From Pelagerythrobacter aerophilus (GTDB lineage Bacteria; Pseudomonadota; Alphaproteobacteria; Sphingomonadales; Sphingomonadaceae), in contig NZ_QXFK01000018.1 in the NCBI RefSeq assembly GCF_003581645.1, positions 356,501-420,500 of the forward strand: DNA of 64,000 nucleotides, written 5' to 3'. Position 1 is the stretch's first letter; each line of letters begins with the position of its first letter. The notes under the pieces were generated by a model that worked only from the letters and a program-made list of their open reading frames with translations, did no database searches and had not been told where the DNA came from. Shown piece by piece: positions 17,034 to 25,478 of this stretch. The position numbers and the translations under genes were made by a program.

Positions 17034-18041
17034 CTAATGTCCCCAGACCTCAGGCGGGCAGTGGATCATGCCGTCGCGGTAGCGCACGCCCGGCGTCCGA
17101 TCGCGGGCCAGGAAAGTCGGTCCGTCGAGATCGACGATGTCGCAAAGCTGGCCGACGAGGTAGGAGGGCGCCATCGACAGGCTGGTGCCCATCATGTTGC
17201 CGACCATCACCTCGAGCCCCAGCTTCCGCGCCTGACGCGCGATCGCGAGCCCCTCGGTCAGCCCCCCGCACTTGTCGAGCTTGATGTTCACCACGTCGAA
17301 GCGCCCGACCAGCGATGCAGTGTCGGCGAGCGAAAGAGCGCTCTCGTCCGCGGCGAACGGCAGCGGACGCTTCAATCCGTCGATATCAGCCTCGTGCCCG
17401 CGTGGGAGCGGCTGTTCGAGGACCGCCACCCGATGCTCGACCAGCACCTCGAGCAGGGCCGGAAGCGTCTCCCGGCGATAGCCCTGGTTGGCATCGACGC
17501 CGATCCAGGCATCGGGCCGCGCCCCGCGGATGGCCGCGAGGCGCGCGGCATCGTCCTCGACGTCGCCGGTCAGCTTGACCTTGACCGGCGCCTGCGGATC
17601 GATCGCGAGGGAGGCCGCAGTCATCGCTGCGGGCGCGTCCGCACCGAGCGTCAGCGTCGAACGCAGTGGACGCGGCTCGGAGAGACCTGCCAGATCCCAC
17701 ACCGGTCTGCCAGTGCGCTTCGCCTCCAGATCCCAGTACGCGCAATCGAGCGCGTTGCGCGCGCCGCCGGGCGGCAGCAGCTCTTGCAGCTCCTCGCGTG
17801 TCGCCCCCGCCTCGATCGCACGCCGCACCTGCTCCGCTTCGGCGAGCATGTGGTCCGCGTCGTCGCCGAGGTAGTAGACCCCCGCCCCCTCGCCCTGCCC
17901 GCGATGCTCGCCGTCCGAGATCTCGGCTACGAGCAGCGCGGTCTCGGTGAAGACGTGTCCCGCGATGCGGAACGGCTGATGATAAGGAAAGCGCTCGATC
18001 CGAAGATCGAGCGCCAGTTCCCGCTTCACGTGCGTGGCCAT
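17034..18041 (-). CDS. dgcA: N-acetyl-D-glutamate epimerase/racemase DgcA (enolase superfamily)
   Basis: A 335-residue enolase-superfamily enzyme of the dipeptide-epimerase type. Catalytic lysines are K156 in the K-x-K motif (VKVKL) and K254/K257 (NIKLDK). Metal ligands are D183 (GVDANQ), E209 (LEQPL) and D232 (AADES). DgcA inverts N-acetyl-D-glutamate made by DgcN; the close relative class is L-Ala-D/L-Glu epimerase, which fits peptidoglycan recycling too. Its start overlaps the stop of the upstream serine hydrolase gene (TGATG). Presence of dgcN nearby favours the DgcA reading. Confidence 0.85.
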   Translation of the reverse strand: MATHVKRELALDLRIERFPYHQPFRIAGHVFTETALLVAEISDGEHRGQGEGAGVYYLGDDADHMLAEAEQVRRAIEAGATREELQELLPPGGARNALDCAYWDLEAKRTGRPVWDLAGLSEPRPLRSTLTLGADAPAAMTAASLAIDPQAPVKVKLTGDVEDDAARLAAIRGARPDAWIGVDANQGYRRETLPALLEVLVEHRVAVLEQPLPRGHEADIDGLKRPLPFAADESALSLADTASLVGRFDVVNIKLDKCGGLTEGLAIARQARKLGLEVMVGNMMGTSLSMAPSYLVGQLCDIVDLDGPTFLARDRTPGVRYRDGMIHCPPEVWGH

Positions 18042-20020
18042 CAGTAGACCATCGAGAAGCCATAGAGGTTGAAGGCGAACGTCACCCACACCAGCACCAG
18101 GGCCGCCAGCACGAGCAGCACCCCGCCGAGCTTCATCGTCCACCGCCGGCGGTCGCGGAAGCAGAGCCACAGGTGCCACGCGGACGCGGCGAGCAGGCCG
18201 ACGGTCGCTATCGGCGTCAGGATGCGCAGCAGGATGATCAGCCAGTCGAGCGGGCCGCCGAGGCTGCCGATGTCGCCCGAGAAGGTCACCACCAGCATGA
18301 CCCAACCGGCCACTGCGAGCAGCACCAGCCAGGCGAAGATGCGCGACAGGCGCCAGGCCTTCCTGGCATCGTTCTCCAGCGCGAACGACGCATCGAAGTG
18401 ACGGCGTACCAGCGCACGCACCGGCCATGCCAGCGCGGCGAGGAGCACCAGCGCCAGTGCCAGAAGCAGCGCAGGCATCAACCAGGCCGTATTCTCCCCG
18501 GCAGACGCCGGTTCGAGGACCATGAAGGGCGAGATCGCATCGGTGCTCACGCGGACCACGCGGCCGTCCTTCACTTCGGCAGCCAGCCGTTCGCCGGTAG
18601 CCGTGTCGACCCAGAGGAACGGTTCGACCTCGACCCAGTCGCGCGCGGCTGCGCTGAGCCCGTCGAGCGCCGGCATGGCGATCTTGCCGTCCTCGCCGAC
18701 GACGATCTGCATCTGGCCGAGCAGACCGAGCACGCTCATGAAATTCGTGAACGAACCGCGGCTCGACACGTAGTGCCCCGCCATCATCGCCGCGTGCTCG
18801 CGGGCGGTCTCCGGATCGACCCGCCCGGTCGGGTCCGGGCCCGGCAGATAGCGGTCGGCGAATTCATGGAACAATGCGCTGCGCAGCGCTCCGGCTGCAC
18901 CTTCCTTGCCCGCGCTGTTGACCGAGACGAACAGCCCGATGTCGGCCTCCGGGAACAACCAGAGATACGAGTGGAACCACTCGGTGTCGCCGCCATGGCC
19001 GATCGCGCGGCGGCCGTTGACCCACTGTTCGTAGAAGCCGAGCGCCATCGTGTTGAGCGGCCCCACGCCCGGGGCGCGGTAATCGTGCATCGTCCGTGCC
19101 GTCTCGGGCTGGAGCAACGCCCCTCCATCGTTGAGATGCGCCATCATGAACTTGCCCATGGCTGCGCCCGACGCCGACAGGCTGCCGGCCGGCGCGGGAA
19201 TGACGATCTCGAACGGCTTCGCCTTCTCGGTCACGGTCGAATAGCCGCTCGACATGAACGGCCCCAGCGCTTCCGGAAGCGGCTGGCGGAAGGTCGCGTA
19301 CCGCATTTCCAGCGGTGCGAAGATGTGCCGCTCTACATAATCATCGAACGGCTCTCCGCTCACCCGCTCGACGATATGTCCGGCCAGCGCGGTCGCGTAA
19401 TTGGAATAAGCCGGCGTGGTGCCGGGCGCGAAGACCCGCGCAGGCAGCGCTTCGCGCGCGTAATCCTGAAGCGGCATGACCGCGTCCGGATCGCTGCTGA
19501 TCAGATGGCGGATCGACTCTTCGAAGCCGGCCGTGTGCGTCATGATATGGCGCAGCGTGATGGGCTCGCTCTCATAGGGCGGAATCTCGAATTCGAGATA
19601 GGCGTTCACGTCCTCGTCGAGGTCGAGCTTGCCCGCCTCGACTTGTTGCATCACCGCCGTCCAGGTGAACAGTTTGGACACCGAGCCGGGGCGGAACAGG
19701 GTGGTTTGTGGATCGACCGGCTTGCGCGAGGCGACATCGGCAAAGCCGTAGCCCTTCTGCAGCACCGGCCCATCGCCGCGCACGACCACGACGACAGCGC
19801 CTGCGATCTGCCCGCGATCGAGCGCGAACGGCATGAAACCATCGAGCCAGGCTTCGACGTCGGCCGCATCGAGCTCGGCCCGTTCGGCTTGCGCGGCCGA
19901 CGCCGGCAGCGCCGGACTCTCCGGCTGCTCCGACGGCTGCTGCGGCACCGGTCCCTGCGCGACCAGCGGCAGCGCCAACAGCGCCGCCAGACCGATCATC
20001 AGCTTGCGAATAAAGCGCAT
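18041..20020 (-). CDS. Membrane-anchored serine hydrolase, S12/beta-lactamase family
   Basis: A 659-residue protein with a signal peptide, a periplasmic penicillin-binding-fold domain (about 50-400) carrying S113-V-S-K116, YSN (PAYSNYA) and GHGGD motifs, and a C-terminal region with four or five membrane helices (about 510-655). Related S12 proteins act as D-aminopeptidases, DD-peptidases or esterases. It leads a two-gene unit with dgcA and diverges from the XRE-cupin gene. GGGGAGGGG precedes the start. Release of D-residues from imported peptides is inferred from context. Confidence 0.85.
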   Translation of the reverse strand: MRFIRKLMIGLAALLALPLVAQGPVPQQPSEQPESPALPASAAQAERAELDAADVEAWLDGFMPFALDRGQIAGAVVVVVRGDGPVLQKGYGFADVASRKPVDPQTTLFRPGSVSKLFTWTAVMQQVEAGKLDLDEDVNAYLEFEIPPYESEPITLRHIMTHTAGFEESIRHLISSDPDAVMPLQDYAREALPARVFAPGTTPAYSNYATALAGHIVERVSGEPFDDYVERHIFAPLEMRYATFRQPLPEALGPFMSSGYSTVTEKAKPFEIVIPAPAGSLSASGAAMGKFMMAHLNDGGALLQPETARTMHDYRAPGVGPLNTMALGFYEQWVNGRRAIGHGGDTEWFHSYLWLFPEADIGLFVSVNSAGKEGAAGALRSALFHEFADRYLPGPDPTGRVDPETAREHAAMMAGHYVSSRGSFTNFMSVLGLLGQMQIVVGEDGKIAMPALDGLSAAARDWVEVEPFLWVDTATGERLAAEVKDGRVVRVSTDAISPFMVLEPASAGENTAWLMPALLLALALVLLAALAWPVRALVRRHFDASFALENDARKAWRLSRIFAWLVLLAVAGWVMLVVTFSGDIGSLGGPLDWLIILLRILTPIATVGLLAASAWHLWLCFRDRRRWTMKLGGVLLVLAALVLVWVTFAFNLYGFSMVY

Positions 20021-20110
20021 CGCTCTTTCCCCTCCCCTACAACTCCGTTCGTGACACCTTGCAGCATCTTCGGCGAGCCCTTACCAAGGAACAACAGTCG
20101 CTGGCCCGAT

Positions 20111-20144
20111 GGGGACATAATGATCCTGATTGGAAAATTGTCAA
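20111..20144 (-). promoter_or_regulatory. Promoter and candidate operator of the serine hydrolase-dgcA unit
   Basis: On the minus strand TTGACA (20139-20144) is followed after 16 bases by CATTAT (20117-20122). The block 20124-20144 repeats the element at 16991-17011 with two mismatches. GGGGACAT at 20111-20118 recurs in reverse at 17037-17044. The site lies in the divergent region with the XRE-cupin gene, so both autoregulation and control of the two minus-strand units are possible. Confidence 0.6.
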
Positions 20145-20163
20145 ACACGAGTTGGAAGATTTG

Positions 20164-20787
20164 ATGGCAAACGTCGCCAATCCGCCAACGCTGGGAACGG
20201 TGTTGCGCGGCATCCGCTCGCGAAACGGCTGGACGCTCAAGGAGATGAGCGCCCGGTCCGGCATCCCGGTGTCGACGCTATCGAAAGTCGAGCATGACCG
20301 CCTGACGCTGAGCTACGACAAGCTCCAGCAGCTCAGCCAGCGGCTCAACATCCGCATGTCCGATCTGTTCGCGGAAGGCGCGGAGGAGAGCGTCCCCCGC
20401 GTGACCGGCCGCCGCAGCATCGGTACGCTGGAGCAGGCCGTCCGCGTCACCACCGACAACTACGATTATCACTATCTCTGCACCGATCTGCGCCAGAAGC
20501 GCATGATCCCGATCATCACCCGCATCCGCGCGCACAGCGCCAGCGAGTTCGGCGATCTCGTCCGTCACCAGGGCGAAGAGTTCATCTACGTCCTCGAAGG
20601 CCAGATCGAAGTGCACTCGGAATTCTACGACCCGGTCCTGCTCAAGGCCGGCGAGAGCATCTATCTCGATTCGTCGATGGGCCACGCCTACGTCGTCGCC
20701 AAGGGCTGCGAGGAAGCCCTCGTCCTCGGCGTCTGCTCGAGCGCCGACGAAGGATTGATGGACTCGTTGATGAACCTGCACGGCTGA
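20164..20787 (+). CDS. XRE-family regulator with cupin sensor domain
   Basis: A 207-residue protein with an N-terminal XRE helix-turn-helix (about 9-65, LKEMSARSGIPVSTLSKVEH) and a C-terminal cupin domain (about 110-195, HQGEEFIYVLEGQIEV, then GESIYLDSSMGHAY). Such regulators control amino-acid, polyamine and aminophosphonate catabolism and bind a small ligand in the cupin. The ATG at 20164 has GGAAG upstream. An in-frame ATG at 20059 would place the promoter element inside the coding region and is rejected. It is the only regulator in the DgcN/DgcA cluster and is the best candidate to bind the element shared by both promoters. Confidence 0.88.
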   Translation: MANVANPPTLGTVLRGIRSRNGWTLKEMSARSGIPVSTLSKVEHDRLTLSYDKLQQLSQRLNIRMSDLFAEGAEESVPRVTGRRSIGTLEQAVRVTTDNYDYHYLCTDLRQKRMIPIITRIRAHSASEFGDLVRHQGEEFIYVLEGQIEVHSEFYDPVLLKAGESIYLDSSMGHAYVVAKGCEEALVLGVCSSADEGLMDSLMNLHG

Positions 20788-20807
20788 CCGGCAACCACGA
20801 CGCCGCG

Positions 20808-20842
20808 GGTGGTGCCTGCTGGGCTCGAACCAGCGACCTACC
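20808..20842 (-). pseudogene. tRNA 3'-end remnant (possible attachment site)
   Basis: Read on the minus strand, this matches the 3' third of a tRNA: variable loop AGGTC, T-stem GCTGG/CCAGC around loop TTCGAGC, then a seven-base acceptor strand AGGCACC and A. No matching 5' half exists, because the dctD coding end lies there. Bases 20818-20841 match the tRNA-Lys gene (29638-29661) at all but one position, in the same orientation. Just beyond it TACCGACCAG is repeated directly (20839-20848, 20852-20861). It looks like the scar of an integration or of a lost tRNA gene. Confidence 0.55.
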
Positions 20843-20878
20843 GACCAGGATTACCGACCAGAAAGCTCGCTTGCGCAC

Positions 20879-22210
20879 TCAATCCGACCTGAAGCGGCGC
20901 GGTTCGAGTTCGTAACGTGCGAGCTTGTCGTAGAGCGTCTTGCGCGGCAGGCCGAGCACGCGGCAGACATCGGGAATGCTGCCTCGGGCCTGGCGCAGCG
21001 TGTCCTCGATCACCGCGCGTTCGAAGCTTGCCACGCGGTTCTTGAGCGTCTGCGATTCCGGTGCGGTGCGCTCGGCGACGCGCCGCGCAGTCGGCAGATC
21101 CAGCACCCGCGCGCGCGCGTAGGCACGCAATTCATGCAGGTTGCCGGGCCATTCGTGATTGACGAGGTGATGCCACTCCGCGTCGCTGAGCGGACGCATC
21201 GTCGTTTCGAATTCGCGTTCAAAGCTAGCGACGAAGTGGCGAAATATTTCCGGGACGTCCGTGCGTCGCTCAGCGATCGCCGGCAGCGCGATTGTCACGC
21301 TGTTGAGCCGGTTGACCAGCGACTGCGCCACGCGCGACCTCGCGTTGTCCGCGGAGAGGTCGCTGGCAGCGGAGATTATGCGCAGGTTCGCGGAGTGCGG
21401 CCGGGATGCACCGATGGGCAAGTAGCTGCGGCTTTCGACCACCGCGAGCATGCGGGCCTGGAATTGCTCCGGCATGGCGTCGATATCGTCGAGGAACAGC
21501 GTACCGCCGTTTGCGCGCTCGATCAGGCCGGCACGCGACAGGCCGCTACCGGGTTCGCGTCCGAAGACGATCAGCTCGGCATCCCGGTGGAGCCAACTGC
21601 CCGCATCGATCGTCACGAACGGACGGTCGTGCCGCGAGCCCAGTTCGTGAATCTGCCGCGCCACGAAGCTCTTTCCAGTCCCGCTCGGACCTGTGACAAG
21701 CAGGTCGATATCGGCCTTGCCGACTTCGCCGATCAGGCGCTTGAGACGCTCGATCATGTCGGAGCTGCCAAGAAGGCTCGGCATCGCGCGATCGCGCAGC
21801 GCTTCGCGCAGCTTGCGGTTCTCGATCACCAGCGCGCGCTTTTCCGCGGCGCGGCGGATAGCATCGACCAGCGCACTCACGGAATACGGCTTGGTGAGGA
21901 AGTCGGCGGCACCATCCTTCATCGCGGCAACCGCCATCGCGACGTCGCCGTGGCCGGTAGTGAAGATTACCTGCAATTCGTGATCGAGCGATCGGAGGGC
22001 GGCGAAGAATTCCAGGCCGTCCATCCCGGGCATGCGGACGTCGCTTACGATCACGCCTTCGAACTCGCGGGAAAGCCGTCGGAGCGCCGGACGGGCGGCG
22101 TCGAAGGCTTCGACCGCAATCCCCTCGATCTCGAGGCCTTGAACCATTGCCTCGCGCAAGGGACCGTCATCCTCGACGAACACGACGCGGACTTTTCCGG
22201 TGGCAGTCAT
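20879..22210 (-). CDS. dctD: DctD-like response regulator (NtrC family)
   Basis: A 443-residue NtrC-type regulator. The receiver domain (about 6-120) has phosphorylation site D57 and K107. The AAA+ domain (about 145-365) has Walker A GPSGTGKS (174-181) and Walker B TLFLDD (237-242). A Fis-type helix-turn-helix lies at the C-terminus (CRVLGLPRKTLYDKL), as in rhizobial DctD. The sigma-54-contacting GAFTGA loop is degenerate: residues 221-226 read GSGLSR. Its start overlaps dctB by ATGA. It should control dctA transcription across the divergent region, which carries matching sites, but whether it still uses sigma-54 is uncertain. Confidence 0.85.
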   Translation of the reverse strand: MTATGKVRVVFVEDDGPLREAMVQGLEIEGIAVEAFDAARPALRRLSREFEGVIVSDVRMPGMDGLEFFAALRSLDHELQVIFTTGHGDVAMAVAAMKDGAADFLTKPYSVSALVDAIRRAAEKRALVIENRKLREALRDRAMPSLLGSSDMIERLKRLIGEVGKADIDLLVTGPSGTGKSFVARQIHELGSRHDRPFVTIDAGSWLHRDAELIVFGREPGSGLSRAGLIERANGGTLFLDDIDAMPEQFQARMLAVVESRSYLPIGASRPHSANLRIISAASDLSADNARSRVAQSLVNRLNSVTIALPAIAERRTDVPEIFRHFVASFEREFETTMRPLSDAEWHHLVNHEWPGNLHELRAYARARVLDLPTARRVAERTAPESQTLKNRVASFERAVIEDTLRQARGSIPDVCRVLGLPRKTLYDKLARYELEPRRFRSD

Positions 22211-23889
22211 GCCCGCGGTATCTTCATCACAAATGTTGCTCCCCCACGGCCGCTTTCTTCCAGTGTGAGATCGCCCCCGAGATCACGCATGATGTCCCGC
22301 GATATGACGAGCCCGAGCCCTAGCCCCCCGGGCTTGGTCGTCGCGAAGGGCTGAAACAGGAGTTGGGAGGCCTCGGTGTCGAAACCGGGCCCATCGTCCT
22401 GCACCGCGAGGAAGCAGAAAGCCTCGTCCGTCCTGACGGACAGTGTCACCGAGCCGCTGCCGCCAACGGCGTCGAGCGCGTTCTGCAGCAAATTGACCAA
22501 CACCTGCTCGAGGCGGACGGGCTCTGCGCGAACGCGAACCGACAAAGCCGCAGCGTCGGGCATCGACAGCGCTACGCGCGCACCGTCGAGCCTGTCGCGG
22601 AGCAATAGCAGCGCCCCGTCCACCGCGTCGGCGAGGGAAAACACCCGCGGCTCCGGCGCGTCGCGGCGGCTGAACCGGCGCAGTTCCGAAGTGATCCGAC
22701 CAATCCTTTCGGTCAGTTCGATGATGCGCGCGAAGTTGCCCCGGGCATCCTCCGCCTTGCCAGCTGCGATCAGCCGGTCACCGTTCTCCGCGAAGACCCG
22801 GACCGCGGCGACCGGCTGGTTGATCTCATGCCCGACACCCGCGGAGATCTGGCCAAGGGTGGCGAGGCGATTGGCCTGGTTGAGCTGTTCGCGGAGCGTC
22901 TGCGTCCGAGCGGCAAGCACCGCCTCGGCCCGCTTCTCGCGTCGCCGACGCGAATAGAACGCGAGCCCGATCAGGCCGCCGACGGAAGCCAACGCAAGCA
23001 GAAGATAGAGGCGCCCGGTTGCCACGGACGCGGCGATCCGCTGCGAAGGATCGACCAGCAGGTGCAAGACCCAACCGTCGAGCGCGATCGGCTGCTCGGT
23101 ATCCAGTAGCGGCGCAGCCACCAGTCCGCCGCCGCCATGCCTCTCGCTGAGCTCGAACGGCTCGAGACGGGCGATGCCGAACTGCTGACGGTCCAGTGCA
23201 TGGTCGCGCGTGCTCGCGCGCTGCATGTCGGTCGCCCGGAACCGCCAGGCGTCGTTGCTTGCGAGCAGGATGACGCCATCGCGATCGGTGACGAAGACAC
23301 CTTCGCTCGCCGCTCCCCACTGGGCTTCGAGACGGTCGAACTCGACTTTGGTTGCAACCACGCCGACCGGCCTGCCGCCCTGCATTACGCGCTGCGCGAT
23401 ATAGAGCCCCGGCTCGCGGCTCACCGTTCCGAGGGCGAACTGCGTCGCCGAGCCTGTCTTCATCGCGTCGCGGAAATAGGTTCGGAAACTGTAATCGGAG
23501 CCGACGAAGCTGGTCGGAAGGCGCCAATTGCTGGCGGACAGGGTCACGCCCTGGGCATCCATCAGGTAGATCGCCGCCGCATCGGTTTGGCGCGCGAGAT
23601 CTTCGAGCCGTCGGCTGAGGGTTGGCGCCTGTGGTGTCGAACCGGCCAGCAGTGCGCGAACCTGGGGATCTTCGGCCAGCACCAGCGGCAAGAGGCTGAA
23701 CTTGTCCAGTTCGCTCTGCAGCCCGGCGGACATGATCTCGGCCTCGTTGCGTGCGGCCTCCGCCGCAGCATCCGTCGCCGTCAGCCGGGCGGCACGGTCG
23801 ATCGCCCACCAGGCCGCCGCGAGAAAAGCGAGTCCCAGCACCACGATCAGCATCAGCCGGCGCCGAGGTCGAGATACGGAACGGATCAT
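22207..23889 (-). CDS. dctB: DctB-like sensor histidine kinase for C4-dicarboxylates
   Basis: A 560-residue membrane kinase with a first helix at about 12-30, a periplasmic double-PDC (Cache) sensor domain (about 40-285), a second helix (about 294-312), then HisKA with H354 in GHEINQPVAAVRVFA (DctB-type) and a HATPase domain with N470 (LVNLLQNALDAV) and DDGPGFD. It senses dicarboxylates and phosphorylates DctD. The ATG at 23889 is chosen; an ATG at 23955 would put the DctD-type operator inside the gene. The stop overlaps the dctD start. Confidence 0.87.
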   Translation of the reverse strand: MIRSVSRPRRRLMLIVVLGLAFLAAAWWAIDRAARLTATDAAAEAARNEAEIMSAGLQSELDKFSLLPLVLAEDPQVRALLAGSTPQAPTLSRRLEDLARQTDAAAIYLMDAQGVTLSASNWRLPTSFVGSDYSFRTYFRDAMKTGSATQFALGTVSREPGLYIAQRVMQGGRPVGVVATKVEFDRLEAQWGAASEGVFVTDRDGVILLASNDAWRFRATDMQRASTRDHALDRQQFGIARLEPFELSERHGGGGLVAAPLLDTEQPIALDGWVLHLLVDPSQRIAASVATGRLYLLLALASVGGLIGLAFYSRRRREKRAEAVLAARTQTLREQLNQANRLATLGQISAGVGHEINQPVAAVRVFAENGDRLIAAGKAEDARGNFARIIELTERIGRITSELRRFSRRDAPEPRVFSLADAVDGALLLLRDRLDGARVALSMPDAAALSVRVRAEPVRLEQVLVNLLQNALDAVGGSGSVTLSVRTDEAFCFLAVQDDGPGFDTEASQLLFQPFATTKPGGLGLGLVISRDIMRDLGGDLTLEESGRGGATFVMKIPRA

Positions 23890-23913
23890 CTGCACGACAT
23901 CCACTGTCCGAAC

Positions 23914-23954
23914 TTCCGCACAGTTGTCAAAATGACTGTGCGAAATATCGCACA
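23914..23954. promoter_or_regulatory. DctD-type upstream activating sites
   Basis: TGTGCGA (23937-23943) and TCGCACA (23948-23954) form a perfect 7-bp palindrome around AATA, with the same TGTGCG-N6-CGCACA layout as the known DctD sites of rhizobial dctA. TTCCGCACAGT (23914-23924) and ACTGTGCGAAA (23935-23945) form an overlapping inverted repeat with one mismatch. The centre lies about 115 bases before the predicted dctA transcription start, normal for an enhancer site. Confidence 0.78.
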
Positions 23955-23975
23955 AATCGAACCGCCACCTCTCTT

Positions 23976-23981
23976 AATATA
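23976..23981 (-). promoter_or_regulatory. Possible -10 box of dctBD in AT-rich stretch
   Basis: On the minus strand TATATT lies in an AT-rich run (23971-24005) unlike the rest of the window, with a T-rich -35 region. Transcription from here would cross the DctD sites before reaching dctB. No clear -35 consensus is seen. Confidence 0.3.
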
Positions 23982-24030
23982 CTGTAATAAAAGAGATAAA
24001 AAATTTGACCCCTGCGCCTCTGCGTATCCG

Positions 24031-24046
24031 CGGCAAGTCCTATGCT
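24031..24046 (+). promoter_or_regulatory. Sigma-54 (-24/-12) promoter of dctA
   Basis: CGGCAAG-TCCT-ATGCT has the GG (24032-24033), ten bases, GC (24044-24045) spacing of RpoN promoters. It lies 47 bases before the dctA start and about 90 bases after the DctD-type sites, as in classical dctA control regions. Confidence 0.65.
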
Positions 24047-24092
24047 GGTGGCAGGACCGCCGGACACGTGGCGGCAGGAGGATGTCTGAACC

Positions 24093-25478
24093 ATGCCGAC
24101 GATCGATCGGGATCGCCAACCTGAAGGCGTCCGCCGCCGGAAGCCGCTCTATCGCCTGCTCTATGTGCAAGTGCTCGCCGCGATCGCGCTGGGCGCCTTG
24201 CTGGGCCATTTCTTTCCCGATCTGGGCGCTTCGCTGAAGCCCCTCGGAGATGCCTTCATCAACCTGGTGAAGATGATCATCGCGCCGGTGATCTTCCTGA
24301 CCGTGGCGACCGGAATCGCGGGGATGAAGAACATGACGTCGGTCGGCAGCGTGGCGATCAAGGCGCTGGCCTATTTCATGTTCTTTTCGACGTTGGCGCT
24401 CATCATCGGCCTGGTGGTCGCAAATGTCGTGCAGCCGGGCGCCGGCCTGAATATCGATCCGGCCACGCTGGATCAGACGGCAGTGGCTTCATACGCCAAG
24501 ACTGCGCACGAGCAGACGCTGTCCGGCTTCCTGCTCAACATCATACCGACCACCTTGTTCAGCGCATTGACCGAGGGCAACATCCTGCAGGTCCTGCTGG
24601 TGGCGATTCTCGCAGGGGTCGCCATTTCGGCCACGCGGCCCAAGAGCGACCTCGTCCTCGACGCGCTGACCTCGCTCAGCGAAGTGGTGTTCAAGCTCGT
24701 CCACATGCTGATGAAGCTCGCGCCGATCGGCGCGTTCGGGGCGATTGCCTTCACCATCGGCGAGTTCGGGATCGGCTCGCTCGCAAGCCTCGCCGCGCTC
24801 GTGGGTACGTTCTACCTCACCTCATTGCTGTTCGTGCTCGTTGTCCTGGGCCTGGTTGCGCGGTTTGCCGGGTTCTCGATTTTCGCGCTGATCAAGTATC
24901 TGCGCGCCGAACTGCTCCTCGTGCTCGGCACCTCCTCGTCCGAGGCTGCGCTGCCGAGCCTGATGGAGAAGATGGAAATCGCCGGATGCCGCAAGGCGGT
25001 GGTCGGGCTGGTCGTGCCCACCGGCTATTCGTTCAACCTCGACGGCACCAATATCTACATGACGCTGGCCGCCCTGTTCATCGCCCAGGCCGTCGGCATC
25101 GACCTGACCCTGGGCGAGCAGATCGCGCTGGTCCTGGTCGCGATGATCAGCTCGAAGGGCGCCGCAGGAGTGACCGGAGCGGGCTTCGTGATCCTGGCCG
25201 CGACACTCTCGGTCGTGCCTTCGGTGCCGGTGGCGGGAATGGCGCTGATCCTCGGCATAGACCGCTTCATGAGCGAGTGCCGCGCGCTCACCAACTTCGT
25301 CGGAAACGCTGTGGCAACCGTCGTCGTCGCGCGCTGGGAAGGCGTGCTCGACGCAGACCGTCTGCGCGCCGCGATGGCCGGCGCACCCCTGCCGTTGCCC
25401 GAAGGAGACATCGAGCGCCACGAACGGACCGGTCCGCACAGCGAGCAGATTGCGGGTACACTGGGAGAGCGAGCATGA
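24093..25478 (+). CDS. dctA: C4-dicarboxylate:cation symporter DctA
   Basis: A 461-residue DAACS-family transporter with eight or so helices, hairpin motif [16 protein letters not shown], the substrate/cation region [17 protein letters not shown] and an [13 protein letters not shown] hairpin, all typical of DctA. It imports succinate, malate and fumarate across the inner membrane. It is divergent from dctB-dctD and preceded by DctD-type sites and a sigma-54 promoter. The stop overlaps the start of an esterase gene (ATGA), so it is co-transcribed with the esterase and receptor genes. Confidence 0.93.
   Translation: MPTIDRDRQPEGVRRRKPLYRLLYVQVLAAIALGALLGHFFPDLGASLKPLGDAFINLVKMIIAPVIFLTVATGIAGMKNMTSVGSVAIKALAYFMFFSTLALIIGLVVANVVQPGAGLNIDPATLDQTAVASYAKTAHEQTLSGFLLNIIPTTLFSALTEGNILQVLLVAILAGVAISATRPKSDLVLDALTSLSEVVFKLVHMLMKLAPIGAFGAIAFTIGEFGIGSLASLAALVGTFYLTSLLFVLVVLGLVARFAGFSIFALIKYLRAELLLVLGTSSSEAALPSLMEKMEIAGCRKAVVGLVVPTGYSFNLDGTNIYMTLAALFIAQAVGIDLTLGEQIALVLVAMISSKGAAGVTGAGFVILAATLSVVPSVPVAGMALILGIDRFMSECRALTNFVGNAVATVVVARWEGVLDADRLRAAMAGAPLPLPEGDIERHERTGPHSEQIAGTLGERA

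Noticed and set aside
18173-20164. A 663-codon plus-strand open frame
   Set aside because: Antisense shadow of the membrane-anchored serine hydrolase; no domain and biased composition.
20808-20880. A complete second tRNA gene
   Set aside because: The 3' part is clear, but no 5' acceptor, D-arm or anticodon stem can be formed; the space is taken by the dctD end.
23955-23957. Longer dctB start at 23955
   Set aside because: It would put the DctD-type palindrome inside the coding region and add a polar stretch before the first membrane helix.
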